DNA of 23,776 nt, taken from NCBI GenBank assembly GCA_964483175.1, contig CAZAAT010000035.1, forward strand, positions 1 through 23,776, written 5' to 3'. The notes below the pieces were generated by a model that was given only the letters and a program-made list of their open reading frames with translations, did not search any database and had not been told where the DNA came from. Positions 1-8,173 of the stretch are shown here, in pieces. The translations under genes and the position numbers were made by a program. The stretch's first letter is position 1; every line of letters starts with the position of its first letter. The DNA is from JAAYHC01 sp964483175 (GTDB lineage: Bacteria; Bacillota; UBA5301).

Positions 1-654
1 TTTAACTCTTTCTACCGGGAGCATGCGCAGGTGGTGATCGTCCGCCGAAAGACAGTATCCACAGCGGTAAGGGCAGCCACGCGATGATTCATAATAGACG
101 ATTTTTCCCCGGAGTGCTTGTAATTCGGCTGGAGTATACGGAAATGGCAGTAAGGTTAGATCTGGCTGGTTAAGATTTTGGTCGGTGGGGTTGGCCACAA
201 TTTGACCTGATCTGTCCCGGAAAACCAAGCCCGGAATCTCCCTGAAAGCCCCATCAGTGCAGATGGTTTTAATTAACTGCCCGAAGGTTAATTCACCTTC
301 GGCTTGGAGAATAAAATCAACGGCTGGGTGCGCGGTTAGAGTTTCGACGGCCAGATGACTGACTTCCGGGCCACCCAAGATAATCTGGAGATCGGGAGCT
401 ATTTTTTTCAGTGAACTTACGAGGTTCATAACTTTATTGCGATTCCAGATATAACAGGAGACCCCAATGATTTGTGCCCCCGAGCGGTATACTTCCCCCA
501 ATATATACTCGTCGGTTTGGTTGATGTTGAATTCGCGGATGTCTACGGTGCTGACCCACTCGTTTGGGGTTTGCGGTAGACTTTTCTTTAGCGCATAGAT
601 AGCCGGATTGCTATGGCTAAAGCGTGCATTTATTGCGACTAACAGTATTTTCAA
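1..654 (-). CDS. B12-binding-domain radical SAM protein, 5' part (cut by window edge)
   Basis: The reading frame is open from a TTG start at 654 to the first base of the window, giving the first 218 residues; the 3' end lies outside. The N-terminus (MKILLVAINARFSHSN) and the following alternating strands with IIGVSCYIWN and IILGGPEVSH resemble the cobalamin-binding Rossmann domain that precedes many radical SAM enzymes. Near the end of the visible part is SSRGCPYRCGYC, the CxxxCxxC motif that binds the [4Fe-4S] cluster and SAM. Members with this layout include the DUF4080 type; substrate cannot be predicted. A GGGGG Shine-Dalgarno sits 7 bases before this TTG; an in-frame TTG one codon earlier (657) is possible but closer than usual. 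The gene is divergent from the histidine kinase at 878. Family assignment is secure, function is not. Confidence 0.85.
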   Translation of the reverse strand, partial: MKILLVAINARFSHSNPAIYALKKSLPQTPNEWVSTVDIREFNINQTDEYILGEVYRSGAQIIGVSCYIWNRNKVMNLVSSLKKIAPDLQIILGGPEVSHLAVETLTAHPAVDFILQAEGELTFGQLIKTICTDGAFREIPGLVFRDRSGQIVANPTDQNLNQPDLTLLPFPYTPAELQALRGKIVYYESSRGCPYRCGYCLSADDHHLRMLPVERVK

Positions 655-695
655 CAATCTTCCCCCATTATCTAAAAATTTTTTTATTCTAGGCA

Positions 696-769
696 GGAGT
701 TTCCTTTCTAACCGTGAAATATATCACTAAAGCCAAAAGGAACCCCTTCTACTGGCTTGCTTGAACTCC
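696..769 (+). promoter_or_regulatory. Foldable leader upstream of the histidine kinase (possible cis-regulatory RNA)
   Basis: Seen by eye: GGAGTTT (696-702) can pair with GAACTCC (763-769), enclosing a GTGA/TCAC hairpin (714-717 with 724-727) and a second arm AAGCC/GGCTT (730-734 with 754-758) capped by AAGG/CCTT. An alternative pairing, TTCCTTT (701-707) with AAAGGAA (736-742), competes with the outer stem. This three-way layout stands directly before the terminator-like hairpin at 776-824, as in attenuators and riboswitches. I could not match it to a named riboswitch class, found no convincing promoter just upstream, and short pairings are common by chance, so this is a hypothesis. Confidence 0.3.
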
Positions 770-775
770 ATTTTT

Positions 776-824
776 GGGCCTGGTGCTTAAGCATGATCCC
801 ACTTGAGTGCCGGGCCATTTTTTT
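776..824 (+). terminator. Rho-independent terminator-like hairpin in the leader of the kinase gene
   Basis: Bases 777-791 (GGCCTGGTGCTTAAG) and 802-816 (CTTGAGTGCCGGGCC) form 15 consecutive pairs, including five G-U type wobbles, around a 10-base loop. One A and then seven T follow (818-824). The wobbles make the hairpin stable only as plus-strand RNA, and the T tract is also on that strand. There is no plus-strand gene upstream in the window, since the radical SAM gene is divergent, so this is either a leader attenuator for the kinase at 878 or the end of an unannotated small RNA. Confidence 0.75.
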
Positions 825-877
825 GTGGCTAGAAGGTAGAAACTACTAGTTGGGGAACTATTACTTGTGGTGGTCAC

Positions 878-3271
878 ATGCTTAGCCTTAGTGTCATCAT
901 TTATATTATACCGATCATCGTTACTCTGCAGGCAGGAGCATTCATATACTTTGCCGGCAGGCGGAACTACCTAAATAAGGTGTTCTTTCTGCTTAGTGTG
1001 CTGATTGTCCTCTGGAACGTTGAAGGGTTAGCGACCCACATGAGTGCTCCGTGGCGAAATCTGATCAGTCTCGGTGGCATCTTACTTCCGGTGGCATTTC
1101 TGCAGTTTAGCCTTGGTTTGGTACATTACTCGACTGGGCTTAGCAGAGGAATAATCTTTTTTGGCTACATTTGGGGCGGCATACTTCTAGCAATGGAAAT
1201 TTCGCCTCTCCTAGTTCTCAGGGAATATCTAAAGTTTGGGTTTATTAGTCTTAGTAGCAGCCGTATCTTCATATATCTGACATATTTCATGTCTTACACG
1301 TTAGGTGCGGAAAGCATCCTTTTTCGAGCAGCTTGGCAACATCGAGGCGACCCAAAGGCCAAACGCTATTTGCTTGTAGCTCTTGCAGCCTTCGCTGCAA
1401 TCTTTGGTGGCGTTTTACAGGCTGGCCTACTAAGTTCGCCCCTTCGCTATTGGATATGTAGCCTGATTAATCTAGCCTATGTTTTGGTTATGGGATGGGC
1501 GATTTGGCGCTACGAAGTGTTAGAAATAAGTCCACGGCTGCGGATCACCAGTGTGTACTCAGTTGTGATGACTTTGGTGTTACTGGTCTATCTAGCTATC
1601 GTTCAATTGTTTAGCACACTGTTAATGCCATTTTCCTGGATCGGCCCCTTGTGGGTAGGCTTGCTACCTACTCTAGTTGTCGGGCCGCTTTTTTACTCGT
1701 TGCGGGAAAAAATGGATAATGTTGTAAAAAAATATTTTCCCTTAACTCAAGATATTTATTATGATAAATTGCGTTCTTTTTCACAAGAATTGGCCAGTCT
1801 AGTTCCGCTCGAGGATGTCGCTGGGAAAATTTTGACCTTTATCAGCAAGGTCTTTGATATTCGTCATGCTGGATTGGTGGTAAGCGGATCAAATGGGGCT
1901 CTGCGCAGTTGGCGGCTTTCACGTGAGGATGAACTTAAAATTGTCGAAGGGTGCTTTCATTATCCGGGCATTTGTATTCATGGTTTTGAACATGTAATTA
2001 CTATTCCCATCGGTTCACGGGAGCAAACGGTGGGTTGGCTTAAATTAGGTGAGCCTTCTAGAGGCACTCTGACCAAGGATGACCAGGAGTTGATCAAATC
2101 TTTTCTGGGCCAAGCAGGGACAGCTCTACATAACGCCCTTCTTTTTTCCGAATTGTCCAGCCTCATCCGGCATTACGAGGCCTTGCTGGAGGGGACTGTT
2201 AATGGGGTTATGGTGTTGGATGAGCGGTTGCGGATCATCACGATGAACCCGGTAGCGGCTAGGATGTTTGGGGTCGTCGCGGAGCAGGTGAAAAATCGTT
2301 ATCTACCCGAACTTCCTGGTGCTCAAGCATTAGAACTGATGATTGCCCAACTTAAGCAAGGAGACAAGCCCATTCCAAATACAGAAGGTTTCGTCGGACC
2401 GGATGAAGCTAAGGTGCCGGTGCAGATAAACCTCTTTTCATTTACCGAAAATGAAGATACAGATACTCCGCCCTCAATCATTATTGTACTGGCTGATTTA
2501 ACCGAGCGTAAAGAAACTGAGAAGCAGTGGCGCCGGACTGAGCGGCTCGCAGCTATGGGCCGATTGACTACTGGACTGGCCCATGAGTTACGCAATGGAT
2601 TGAACAAAATTGGTGGCTTTGCCGCGATTTTGGAGGATCTTGTCGCTGGCCAACCGGATCTAGAATACTACGCCAAAGGGATTCAAGAGGATGTCCATGA
2701 TCTAGCGGGTTTTCTGAATAAATTTCTCACATTTGCTAGGGAGCGAGACTATAACCTGACAAAGGTTAAGCTCGTGGATATTCTGAAACGAGACTTGGAG
2801 ACCTTGCAACGCGAGTTTAGTGAGGTAGGAGTCAGAGTAGTTGAAGAATATCAAGGCGAACCATGTGTACTAGGTGATCGGCACCTGCTTGGCCTGGCAA
2901 TTTTCAACCTATTGGCCAACGCTATTCAAGCTTTAGCTGGGATGGATGGAGGTGTTGTTACCATTCGGGTTTATGAAGAAGGTTCTGCTTGTTTTGTCGA
3001 GATTCAAGATAACGGACCGGGAATCCCAGCTGTAAAACAGGAGTTGATATTTGATCCGTTTTATACCACGAAAGAGACTGGCACCGGGTTGGGCTTGCCG
3101 ACCGCGTATAAAATTATCACCGGCCACAACGGAAACCTTACCTTGAAAAGTGAGGTGGGGGAGGGAACGATATTTACAATCGAGTTGCCAAAGTACACTC
3201 AAGATACACCTGATACCTCTAAGAGATCGGAGGCGGTAACAGATGAGAATACGGGCAGTAATAGTCGATGA
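878..3271 (+). CDS. Membrane sensor histidine kinase (N-terminal multi-TM, GAF-like, PAS, HisKA, HATPase)
   Basis: A 797-residue sensor kinase. About seven hydrophobic segments fill residues 1-275, like the HisK_N_7TM input module. A GAF-like stretch (about 290-425) and a PAS domain (about 430-545, beginning around EALLEGTVNGVMVLDE) follow. The dimerisation/phosphoacceptor box GLAHELRNGLNK places the phosphorylated histidine at H569; the proline usual after HELRN is a glycine here. The ATP-binding domain shows the N box with N681, the G1 box DNGPGI from D711 and the G2 box GTGLGL at 735-740, so kinase activity is expected. The start is ATG with a weak GTGGTGG ribosome binding site. The last 29 bases overlap the response regulator gene, implying translational coupling. 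The signal sensed is unknown. The preceding terminator-like hairpin suggests expression may be attenuated. Confidence 0.93.
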   Translation: MLSLSVIIYIIPIIVTLQAGAFIYFAGRRNYLNKVFFLLSVLIVLWNVEGLATHMSAPWRNLISLGGILLPVAFLQFSLGLVHYSTGLSRGIIFFGYIWGGILLAMEISPLLVLREYLKFGFISLSSSRIFIYLTYFMSYTLGAESILFRAAWQHRGDPKAKRYLLVALAAFAAIFGGVLQAGLLSSPLRYWICSLINLAYVLVMGWAIWRYEVLEISPRLRITSVYSVVMTLVLLVYLAIVQLFSTLLMPFSWIGPLWVGLLPTLVVGPLFYSLREKMDNVVKKYFPLTQDIYYDKLRSFSQELASLVPLEDVAGKILTFISKVFDIRHAGLVVSGSNGALRSWRLSREDELKIVEGCFHYPGICIHGFEHVITIPIGSREQTVGWLKLGEPSRGTLTKDDQELIKSFLGQAGTALHNALLFSELSSLIRHYEALLEGTVNGVMVLDERLRIITMNPVAARMFGVVAEQVKNRYLPELPGAQALELMIAQLKQGDKPIPNTEGFVGPDEAKVPVQINLFSFTENEDTDTPPSIIIVLADLTERKETEKQWRRTERLAAMGRLTTGLAHELRNGLNKIGGFAAILEDLVAGQPDLEYYAKGIQEDVHDLAGFLNKFLTFARERDYNLTKVKLVDILKRDLETLQREFSEVGVRVVEEYQGEPCVLGDRHLLGLAIFNLLANAIQALAGMDGGVVTIRVYEEGSACFVEIQDNGPGIPAVKQELIFDPFYTTKETGTGLGLPTAYKIITGHNGNLTLKSEVGEGTIFTIELPKYTQDTPDTSKRSEAVTDENTGSNSR

Positions 3272-4013
3272 CGAGCCTAAAGCGCGGGAGGTACTGCGTC
3301 ATTTTTTAAGCAAACACCCGGAGGTCAGAGTCATCGGCGAAGGCTCAACGGGAAAAGAAGCAGTCAGGTTAGCTGATGAGCTTGACCCAGATGTGCTTTT
3401 TCTAGACGTTCAGATGCCGGAGATCGATGGTTTGTCGGCAGCTCGGATAATCGCCAGTGTCCCAAGTCCGCCGAAGTTCATCTTTACCACGGCCTTTGAG
3501 GAACATGCAGTCGGTGCCTTTGAGGTGCAGGCAGTTGATTATCTGGTCAAACCGTATACCGCATCTCGGGTTAGTACAGCCGTGGAGCGACTTTTGCAAC
3601 GAATGCAATCCGAAGCCCAAAATGACCAGATGCTTCAAGAGCTAGTCGAGAAAGTACGTCCAGTAGTTCCACGCCGAATTCCGTTTGACGTTGTAGGAGA
3701 GGCGGGGGAGAAGGTGACGGTTTTTGTCAATGAGGATCAGATTTTATTCGTCGAGGCCCAGGGGCACAGGACCCGGATTGTCACGGTCCAGTCAGAACTC
3801 GAGGTTGCTTCCAATTTAGGAGAGGTTGAAAATTGGCTTGATGATCGGATCTTTTTCAAGAGCCATCGTAGCTATTTGGTCAATTTAAACCGCGTCTCAG
3901 CCCTCAAGACAACTGGACGAACCTTTGGAATAGCTCTAGAAGGAGGTCAAAAGTATGGGCTAATTCCGCTAAGCAGAGGGAGAGTAGATGAGCTGAGAGA
4001 GCAGTTGTCATAA
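3243..4013 (+). CDS. LytTR-family response regulator
   Basis: A 256-residue DNA-binding response regulator, the presumed partner of the overlapping kinase. The receiver domain (1-120) has the acidic pair D9/D10, phosphoacceptor D55 in FLDVQMPEIDG, the switch T82/T83 and K103 in YLVKPY. The C-terminal part (about 146-254) reads as a LytTR domain: an early strand with ILFVEAQGHRTRIVTV, then FFKSHRSYLVNLNRV, the signature of AlgR/AgrA/LytR-type regulators that bind direct repeats through beta strands. Start ATG has GGAGGCGG 6 bases upstream. LytTR regulators usually pair with LytS/AgrC-type kinases, not with a HisKA/PAS kinase as here. Targets are unknown; the genes just downstream are natural candidates. 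Confidence 0.95.
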   Translation: MRIRAVIVDDEPKAREVLRHFLSKHPEVRVIGEGSTGKEAVRLADELDPDVLFLDVQMPEIDGLSAARIIASVPSPPKFIFTTAFEEHAVGAFEVQAVDYLVKPYTASRVSTAVERLLQRMQSEAQNDQMLQELVEKVRPVVPRRIPFDVVGEAGEKVTVFVNEDQILFVEAQGHRTRIVTVQSELEVASNLGEVENWLDDRIFFKSHRSYLVNLNRVSALKTTGRTFGIALEGGQKYGLIPLSRGRVDELREQLS

Positions 4014-4048
4014 GCCAAATTACGGATTTGTTTGGAGGGAGGGGCATA

Positions 4049-5542
4049 ATGTATTTTCTAGGAATCGATGTTAACATCTCACGGATTGAGGCGGTTGCGC
4101 TTAATTCAAAGACCGGTAAAGCGCATCTAGCCTCGGAAAAATTCACCCCTTTGTCAAGTATTTTACGGAACAAACCGGTTCAGCCGAGGGTAGCCTGGGA
4201 AAAGGTAATAGCAGTCGTTGGTAAGCTCTTAAAGGAACAGCGGATCAAAGGCGACGATATTGTCGGTATTGCTGTAACCTCCACCCAAGATGCCTGGGTT
4301 GCAGTTGGTGAAAGTCTGGAGCCTTTGCACCCCATTATTAATATCCAACTCAGCCCATTTGATAGTCTGAGCAATAATGATCTCTTTGAAGTCAATGGCC
4401 GCGGAGATCGAATTTTGACCGGCGCTCACAATCTGGATTGGTTTCGGCGCACAGAGTCTGAATCATACTTGCGGATGTATAAATGGTTAAACCTTGCTGA
4501 GTATATTGGGGCCAGATTAACCGGTTCGGTGGCAACCGATGCTGCTGCGGCTTCACACTATGGAATGCTCGATATTAAAGAGCGAAAATGGAGCGAGCAA
4601 CTACTTGCTCGATTCAGTATTAAACAGGAGCAGTTACCGGAGATTGTACCGCCTGGCCAGATTATGGGCAAGTTGACCAGGCGAGCAGCAGCCGAAATAC
4701 GGTTGAAGCAGGACACACCGGTGATAGTGGCATCTTCCGGTCCATCTTGTGCCGCGGTAGCTTGCAATCTTGCCCAATGTAGTTGTTTAAACGTAATGGC
4801 GGAAAATGAGCTACTATTGACCAGGCTCTCCGCAGACCAAGCCTTTACGGTCAATCCGGCAGATGGCTACTCATTAGAGCCACATATTAACGGATCTGAC
4901 TATCTGGCCATCGGGATGCTGCCATTTTCTGCGCCGACATTTTTATGGGTTGTCGAGAACTTCTTTCCCAATTTAACTAGTCGGCCGATCGAGGAAGCCC
5001 TCTCTTCAATGCAGTCTAAAGTGGATTTGATTCCCCCTGGGTCAGATGGATTGCTCTTTTTACCCCACTTAATTGGTAGCGGTACACCCAAGGCTGATCC
5101 AAATTCACGCGGGGTGATAGTCGGCCTGCGGCCTGATCACACTAAATGGCATGTGTACCGTGCGGCTTTAGAAGGGGTAGCCTACGAGTTGCGGGCCAAT
5201 TTGCAGACCATTACTAAAGCAACCGGCAGGGAAATATCTACGATTTCGGCTCAAGGTTGGGGGGCGGAAAACCGGATTGCCGTGCAGATCAAAAGTGATG
5301 TCACCGGCATTCCTTTTGCGGTGAACTCCGTTAGTAACGGGGCTGCCAGTGGGGCAGCTCAGTTGGCTGCTAAAGGTCTGGGCTATTCGGAAGTATCTGA
5401 GCTGTACCGGGCTCAGGCTAGTCGGACGGGGGCCATCTACAGCCCAAATACTGAGCGCAAAGGCCGATATAATCTGATGTACACTCGGGTTTATACAGAT
5501 ATATACAATGCATTAGAGGAAGTATTTGCAAAACTAAGCTAG
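4049..5542 (+). CDS. FGGY-family carbohydrate kinase homologue, probably catalytically degenerate
   Basis: A 497-residue protein with the length and two-domain layout of xylulokinase-like FGGY kinases. Family signatures seen: LTGSVATDAAAASHYGMLDIKERKW in the N-terminal half (two adjoining runs, about residues 157-181) and GLLFLPHLIGSGTP, DPNSRGVIVGL, RAALEGVAYELR and SVSNGAASGAAQLAA in the C-terminal half. Several functional motifs are altered. The opening GIDxGT phosphate loop reads GIDVNISRIEA. The GGGD motif with the catalytic aspartate (D233 in E. coli XylB) reads ASSGPSCA at 228-235, with glycine where the aspartate belongs. The GTSG loop is absent, the substrate-side ILWxDxR reads IINIQLSPF, and GGGA reads QGWGA. 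I infer a pseudokinase with a binding or regulatory role. The ATG at 4049 is chosen over an in-frame TTG at 4028 because GGAGGGAGGGG lies between them. It follows the two-component genes by 35 bases. Confidence 0.85.
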   Translation: MYFLGIDVNISRIEAVALNSKTGKAHLASEKFTPLSSILRNKPVQPRVAWEKVIAVVGKLLKEQRIKGDDIVGIAVTSTQDAWVAVGESLEPLHPIINIQLSPFDSLSNNDLFEVNGRGDRILTGAHNLDWFRRTESESYLRMYKWLNLAEYIGARLTGSVATDAAAASHYGMLDIKERKWSEQLLARFSIKQEQLPEIVPPGQIMGKLTRRAAAEIRLKQDTPVIVASSGPSCAAVACNLAQCSCLNVMAENELLLTRLSADQAFTVNPADGYSLEPHINGSDYLAIGMLPFSAPTFLWVVENFFPNLTSRPIEEALSSMQSKVDLIPPGSDGLLFLPHLIGSGTPKADPNSRGVIVGLRPDHTKWHVYRAALEGVAYELRANLQTITKATGREISTISAQGWGAENRIAVQIKSDVTGIPFAVNSVSNGAASGAAQLAAKGLGYSEVSELYRAQASRTGAIYSPNTERKGRYNLMYTRVYTDIYNALEEVFAKLS

Positions 5543-5602
5543 CGTCATAACTTCTAAAACCACCTTCTGCTCCATAAATATGGTAGCAAGGAGGGGGTAG
5601 TC

Positions 5603-6958
5603 TTGAGTTTTTATGTTATTAACCCCGTCCACCCACATCTGGGGGCGGCAATAGACCTCCGGGTTTTTCCCTTAGCGGCAGCTCTTGAAGTCGGCTTTGC
5701 GGATATAGCGGAGGCCTATGTTTTTTATGGTGATGGTGTCTGGCAGCAAGGGCATCGGATGTATAAAAAAGATGGAGTTTTTAGCTATCGAATTCAGCAG
5801 TTCACCGGTGCCCGATTATACCTGCGCTTTTATCTGGTGAATTCTGCCGGTCAGGGCGCCTTCACCAGGGGCTCGGAACACGATGTTACCTATGGCCAGT
5901 ACGCTCATCTTTTTGATGATCATCAAGCGCGCAGGGTAGAGACCGGAACCTACATATCCATAGATACACCTGAGTCGATCCGATCTTTACCCGAACAAGT
6001 CAGTCGGGCTCTACGCAATGGGACCGAAAGCCTGTGGTTGGCCATTGCTGCTGAGGTCATCGCTAACAGCGAATCCTTAAGTTCCTTAATCGAGGTGCTG
6101 GACTCAGTCCAAAGGCTCCCCAACACTTTCGTCGAATTCCCCGCTGCACTGGTCGAAAAAATCCCGGATTTGCCGGAGATCACCGGCAAGTCGTGGGTTA
6201 AAGCGATTATGTTAACGGCGCACAACTCCACAGAGGCTTTGGCCGCAGTTGAATTTGCCGAAACGTTTGGGGGCAAAACAATATTAATCGTGATGTCACC
6301 ACGAGATTTTCTTGAGGTGCCGGCCGATAGCTATCCACGCATCGTTCCCGTCGGCCGCAGCCTTAAGGAACTTGAAATTTCGTTGTTGCGCGGTATCACA
6401 AGCGCCGCGGAAGAATTAGCGTGGCTGATTTTGCCAGATTCCGCCCAGGAATCAGACGCTTTCTGGCCGGAGTATGCAGCGGCAACAGGGGTTGGGCATT
6501 GTTTTGCCGGTTTTCTTTCTGCGCCGACCGGAACCCCTTTCCTCGCCCGACCCCTTATACCGGATATCGCCCTGGTTTGTCCCAAGGAATACTTAACCGA
6601 GAGTGAGCTTCCGGGTGGTTATAGCTTAGTCGAGGTCCTCTCGCAACTGGAGGCCAATGGTTTTCTTTGTTCGGTAGTTCCCGAAGACAAACCATGGAAA
6701 GCGCGGGCGGCGGTCTGGTTGCCCAAGACTGTCTCGACAGAGGTCTTAAAGCGGTTTGCTACTGCGCGTCAACCTGTGATGATCCTGTCAGATGAGGACG
6801 AGAGCGAAAGTGAGGAGAGTTCTGCAGTAGAATTTCGCTCTTGGCCGATTTCTGTTAGTGCTTTTGCGCAAGAAATTGCAGAGTGGTATGGTCTGCAGGC
6901 AGCGGAGCAAAGCAGTTGGGTCGTGATTCCTGGAACAGTCAAAGGAGAAAAAAGGTAA
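5603..6958 (+). CDS. Unrecognised 451-residue protein with a CBM-like N-terminal region
   Basis: I do not recognise the whole protein. Residues about 30-110 (VFYGDGVWQQGHRMYKKDG, then IQQFTGARLYLRFYLVNSAGQG) have the look of a starch-binding-type beta-sandwich such as CBM25/53 or another Ig-like carbohydrate-binding fold; this is a pattern impression only. The remaining 330 residues alternate predicted helices and strands like Rossmann-type domains (VKAIMLTAHNSTEALAAVEF, GKTILIVMSP) without a known active-site motif. An acidic stretch SDEDESESEESS lies about 50 residues before the end. No signal peptide or membrane segment is visible, so it is probably cytoplasmic. The start is TTG with a strong AAGGAGGGGG site upstream. 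It lies between the degenerate FGGY gene and a mannose-1-phosphate guanylyltransferase, which suggests sugar or glycan metabolism. Confidence 0.75.
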   Translation: MSFYVINPVHPHLGAAIDLRVFPLAAALEVGFADIAEAYVFYGDGVWQQGHRMYKKDGVFSYRIQQFTGARLYLRFYLVNSAGQGAFTRGSEHDVTYGQYAHLFDDHQARRVETGTYISIDTPESIRSLPEQVSRALRNGTESLWLAIAAEVIANSESLSSLIEVLDSVQRLPNTFVEFPAALVEKIPDLPEITGKSWVKAIMLTAHNSTEALAAVEFAETFGGKTILIVMSPRDFLEVPADSYPRIVPVGRSLKELEISLLRGITSAAEELAWLILPDSAQESDAFWPEYAAATGVGHCFAGFLSAPTGTPFLARPLIPDIALVCPKEYLTESELPGGYSLVEVLSQLEANGFLCSVVPEDKPWKARAAVWLPKTVSTEVLKRFATARQPVMILSDEDESESEESSAVEFRSWPISVSAFAQEIAEWYGLQAAEQSSWVVIPGTVKGEKR

Positions 6959-6986
6959 TTCAGGCCGCGCCGTGAATTCACTTGTT

Positions 6987-7014
6987 ATGAGGTCACGCTA
7001 AGTGGCTCATTTTT
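6987..7014 (+). terminator. Possible weak rho-independent terminator
   Basis: ATGAG (6987-6991) pairs with CTCAT (7006-7010); after one bulged base TCAC pairs with GTGG-side bases (one wobble) around a five-base GCTAA loop, and TTTTT follows. It sits in the 84-base gap after the unrecognised gene and 29 bases before manC. The stem is modest, so partial termination or chance are both possible. Confidence 0.4.
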
Positions 7015-7042
7015 ATTCAGCAAGAAACTGGGGGTATGTTTG

Positions 7043-8104
7043 ATGCTGTATATTCTAATTCTGGCCGGAGGCCCTGGTACCAGGCTATGGCCGCTTTGTC
7101 GTAATAACCATCCCAAACAATTCCTGAAGATACCGGGGGACAAAAGTCTGTTAGAACAAGCAGTTGAGCGGGCCAGGGCCCTGGTGCCTGATGAGAATAT
7201 TTTCATCGCCACTCGTGCGAGCTATGGGGATCAAGTCTATGCAGAACTGCCCGATTTTCCGCGGAATCATGTCTTTTTAGAGCCGTATCGGAGGGACACC
7301 GGTCCGGCAGTGGCCATGGTGGTTCGTTACTTGATGGGAATTGACCCGGAGGCAACATTGGCGGTATTGACAAGTGATCACCACATTACAGATGTTGATG
7401 CTTTTACCCAGTGCATCAGCATCGGCTCGAATCTAGCTGAGGAGCATAATCTACCGGTTACCTTTGGGATTGCCCCATACAGGCCGGAGACCGCCTTCGG
7501 GTATTTGCAGGTCGGTCCCGTCTATAAAGAAGGTCCGCCCAAGGTATATCCCCTGATGGCGTTTAAAGAAAAGCCGGATCTCCAAACAGCTCAAGAGTAC
7601 CTCGCCGCCGGAAATTATTATTGGAATAGCGGGATGTTCGTCTGGAAGGTTTCAACCATTGCTGACCTGTTTCAGAAATACACCCCAGCAATCTGGCGGG
7701 GTATGGAGGCGATCAATAAGGTTGGATTTGAACCGGCGAAGATGGCTTCTATTTATGCTTCCTTACCAGCCTTGTCGGTAGATTTTGCGGTGATGGAGCA
7801 TGTCAAGCAAGGTTTCGTAATCGAAGCTACTTTTGGTTGGGAAGATATCGGTAGTTGGCGAGCCTTCGCGGATTTACGTCGCCAAGACGAAAACTATAAC
7901 GCATCGACCGGACCATTGGTTGCCAGAGACACCTCGGGATGCTTATTTGAGGTCGGCAATAAGGTTGTGGCGGCTATTGGGGTTAAAGATTTGGTTTTGG
8001 TTGAAACCCCGGATGCCATTCTGATCTGTTCTAAGGAACGTGATCAGGAGGTTAAAGACCTTTTGAAGGACCTGGAAAGAATGGGCAAATCGGAAATCTT
8101 ATGA
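7043..8104 (+). CDS. manC: Mannose-1-phosphate guanylyltransferase (GDP-mannose synthesis)
   Basis: A 353-residue single-domain nucleotidyltransferase converting mannose-1-phosphate and GTP to GDP-mannose, the donor for mannose- or fucose-containing glycans. The N-terminal signature ILAGGPGTRLWPLCR with PKQF is the pyrophosphorylase motif. FLEPYRRDTGPA, LTSDHHI, FGYLQVG, FKEKPD, YYWNSGMFVW and FGWEDIGSW are typical of the ManC/CpsB family in order. The C-terminal phosphomannose isomerase domain of two-domain ManC proteins is absent, which is the usual length for clostridial versions. ATG at 7043 is chosen because GGGGG ends 8 bases before it; a TTG immediately upstream (7040) would add one residue. 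No glycosyltransferase gene lies in the window. Confidence 0.93.
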   Translation: MLYILILAGGPGTRLWPLCRNNHPKQFLKIPGDKSLLEQAVERARALVPDENIFIATRASYGDQVYAELPDFPRNHVFLEPYRRDTGPAVAMVVRYLMGIDPEATLAVLTSDHHITDVDAFTQCISIGSNLAEEHNLPVTFGIAPYRPETAFGYLQVGPVYKEGPPKVYPLMAFKEKPDLQTAQEYLAAGNYYWNSGMFVWKVSTIADLFQKYTPAIWRGMEAINKVGFEPAKMASIYASLPALSVDFAVMEHVKQGFVIEATFGWEDIGSWRAFADLRRQDENYNASTGPLVARDTSGCLFEVGNKVVAAIGVKDLVLVETPDAILICSKERDQEVKDLLKDLERMGKSEIL

Positions 8105-8173
8105 TCTAATGGCAGGAAGCAACGAGGGATGAGTAAAATACTCCTGTAGTGGTTTTTTCAGGGGGTAGTTTTA

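Noticed and set aside
731..780. Possible match of the kinase leader to a c-di-GMP-I (GEMM) riboswitch
   Set aside because: Only an AAAGCC fragment resembles the class; the conserved core around it is absent.
8131..8158. GAGTA-AAA-TACTC inverted repeat with TTTTTT downstream, before the CsgG-like gene
   Set aside because: The stem has five pairs with a three-base loop and the T run starts 9 bases later, so it does not form a convincing terminator.
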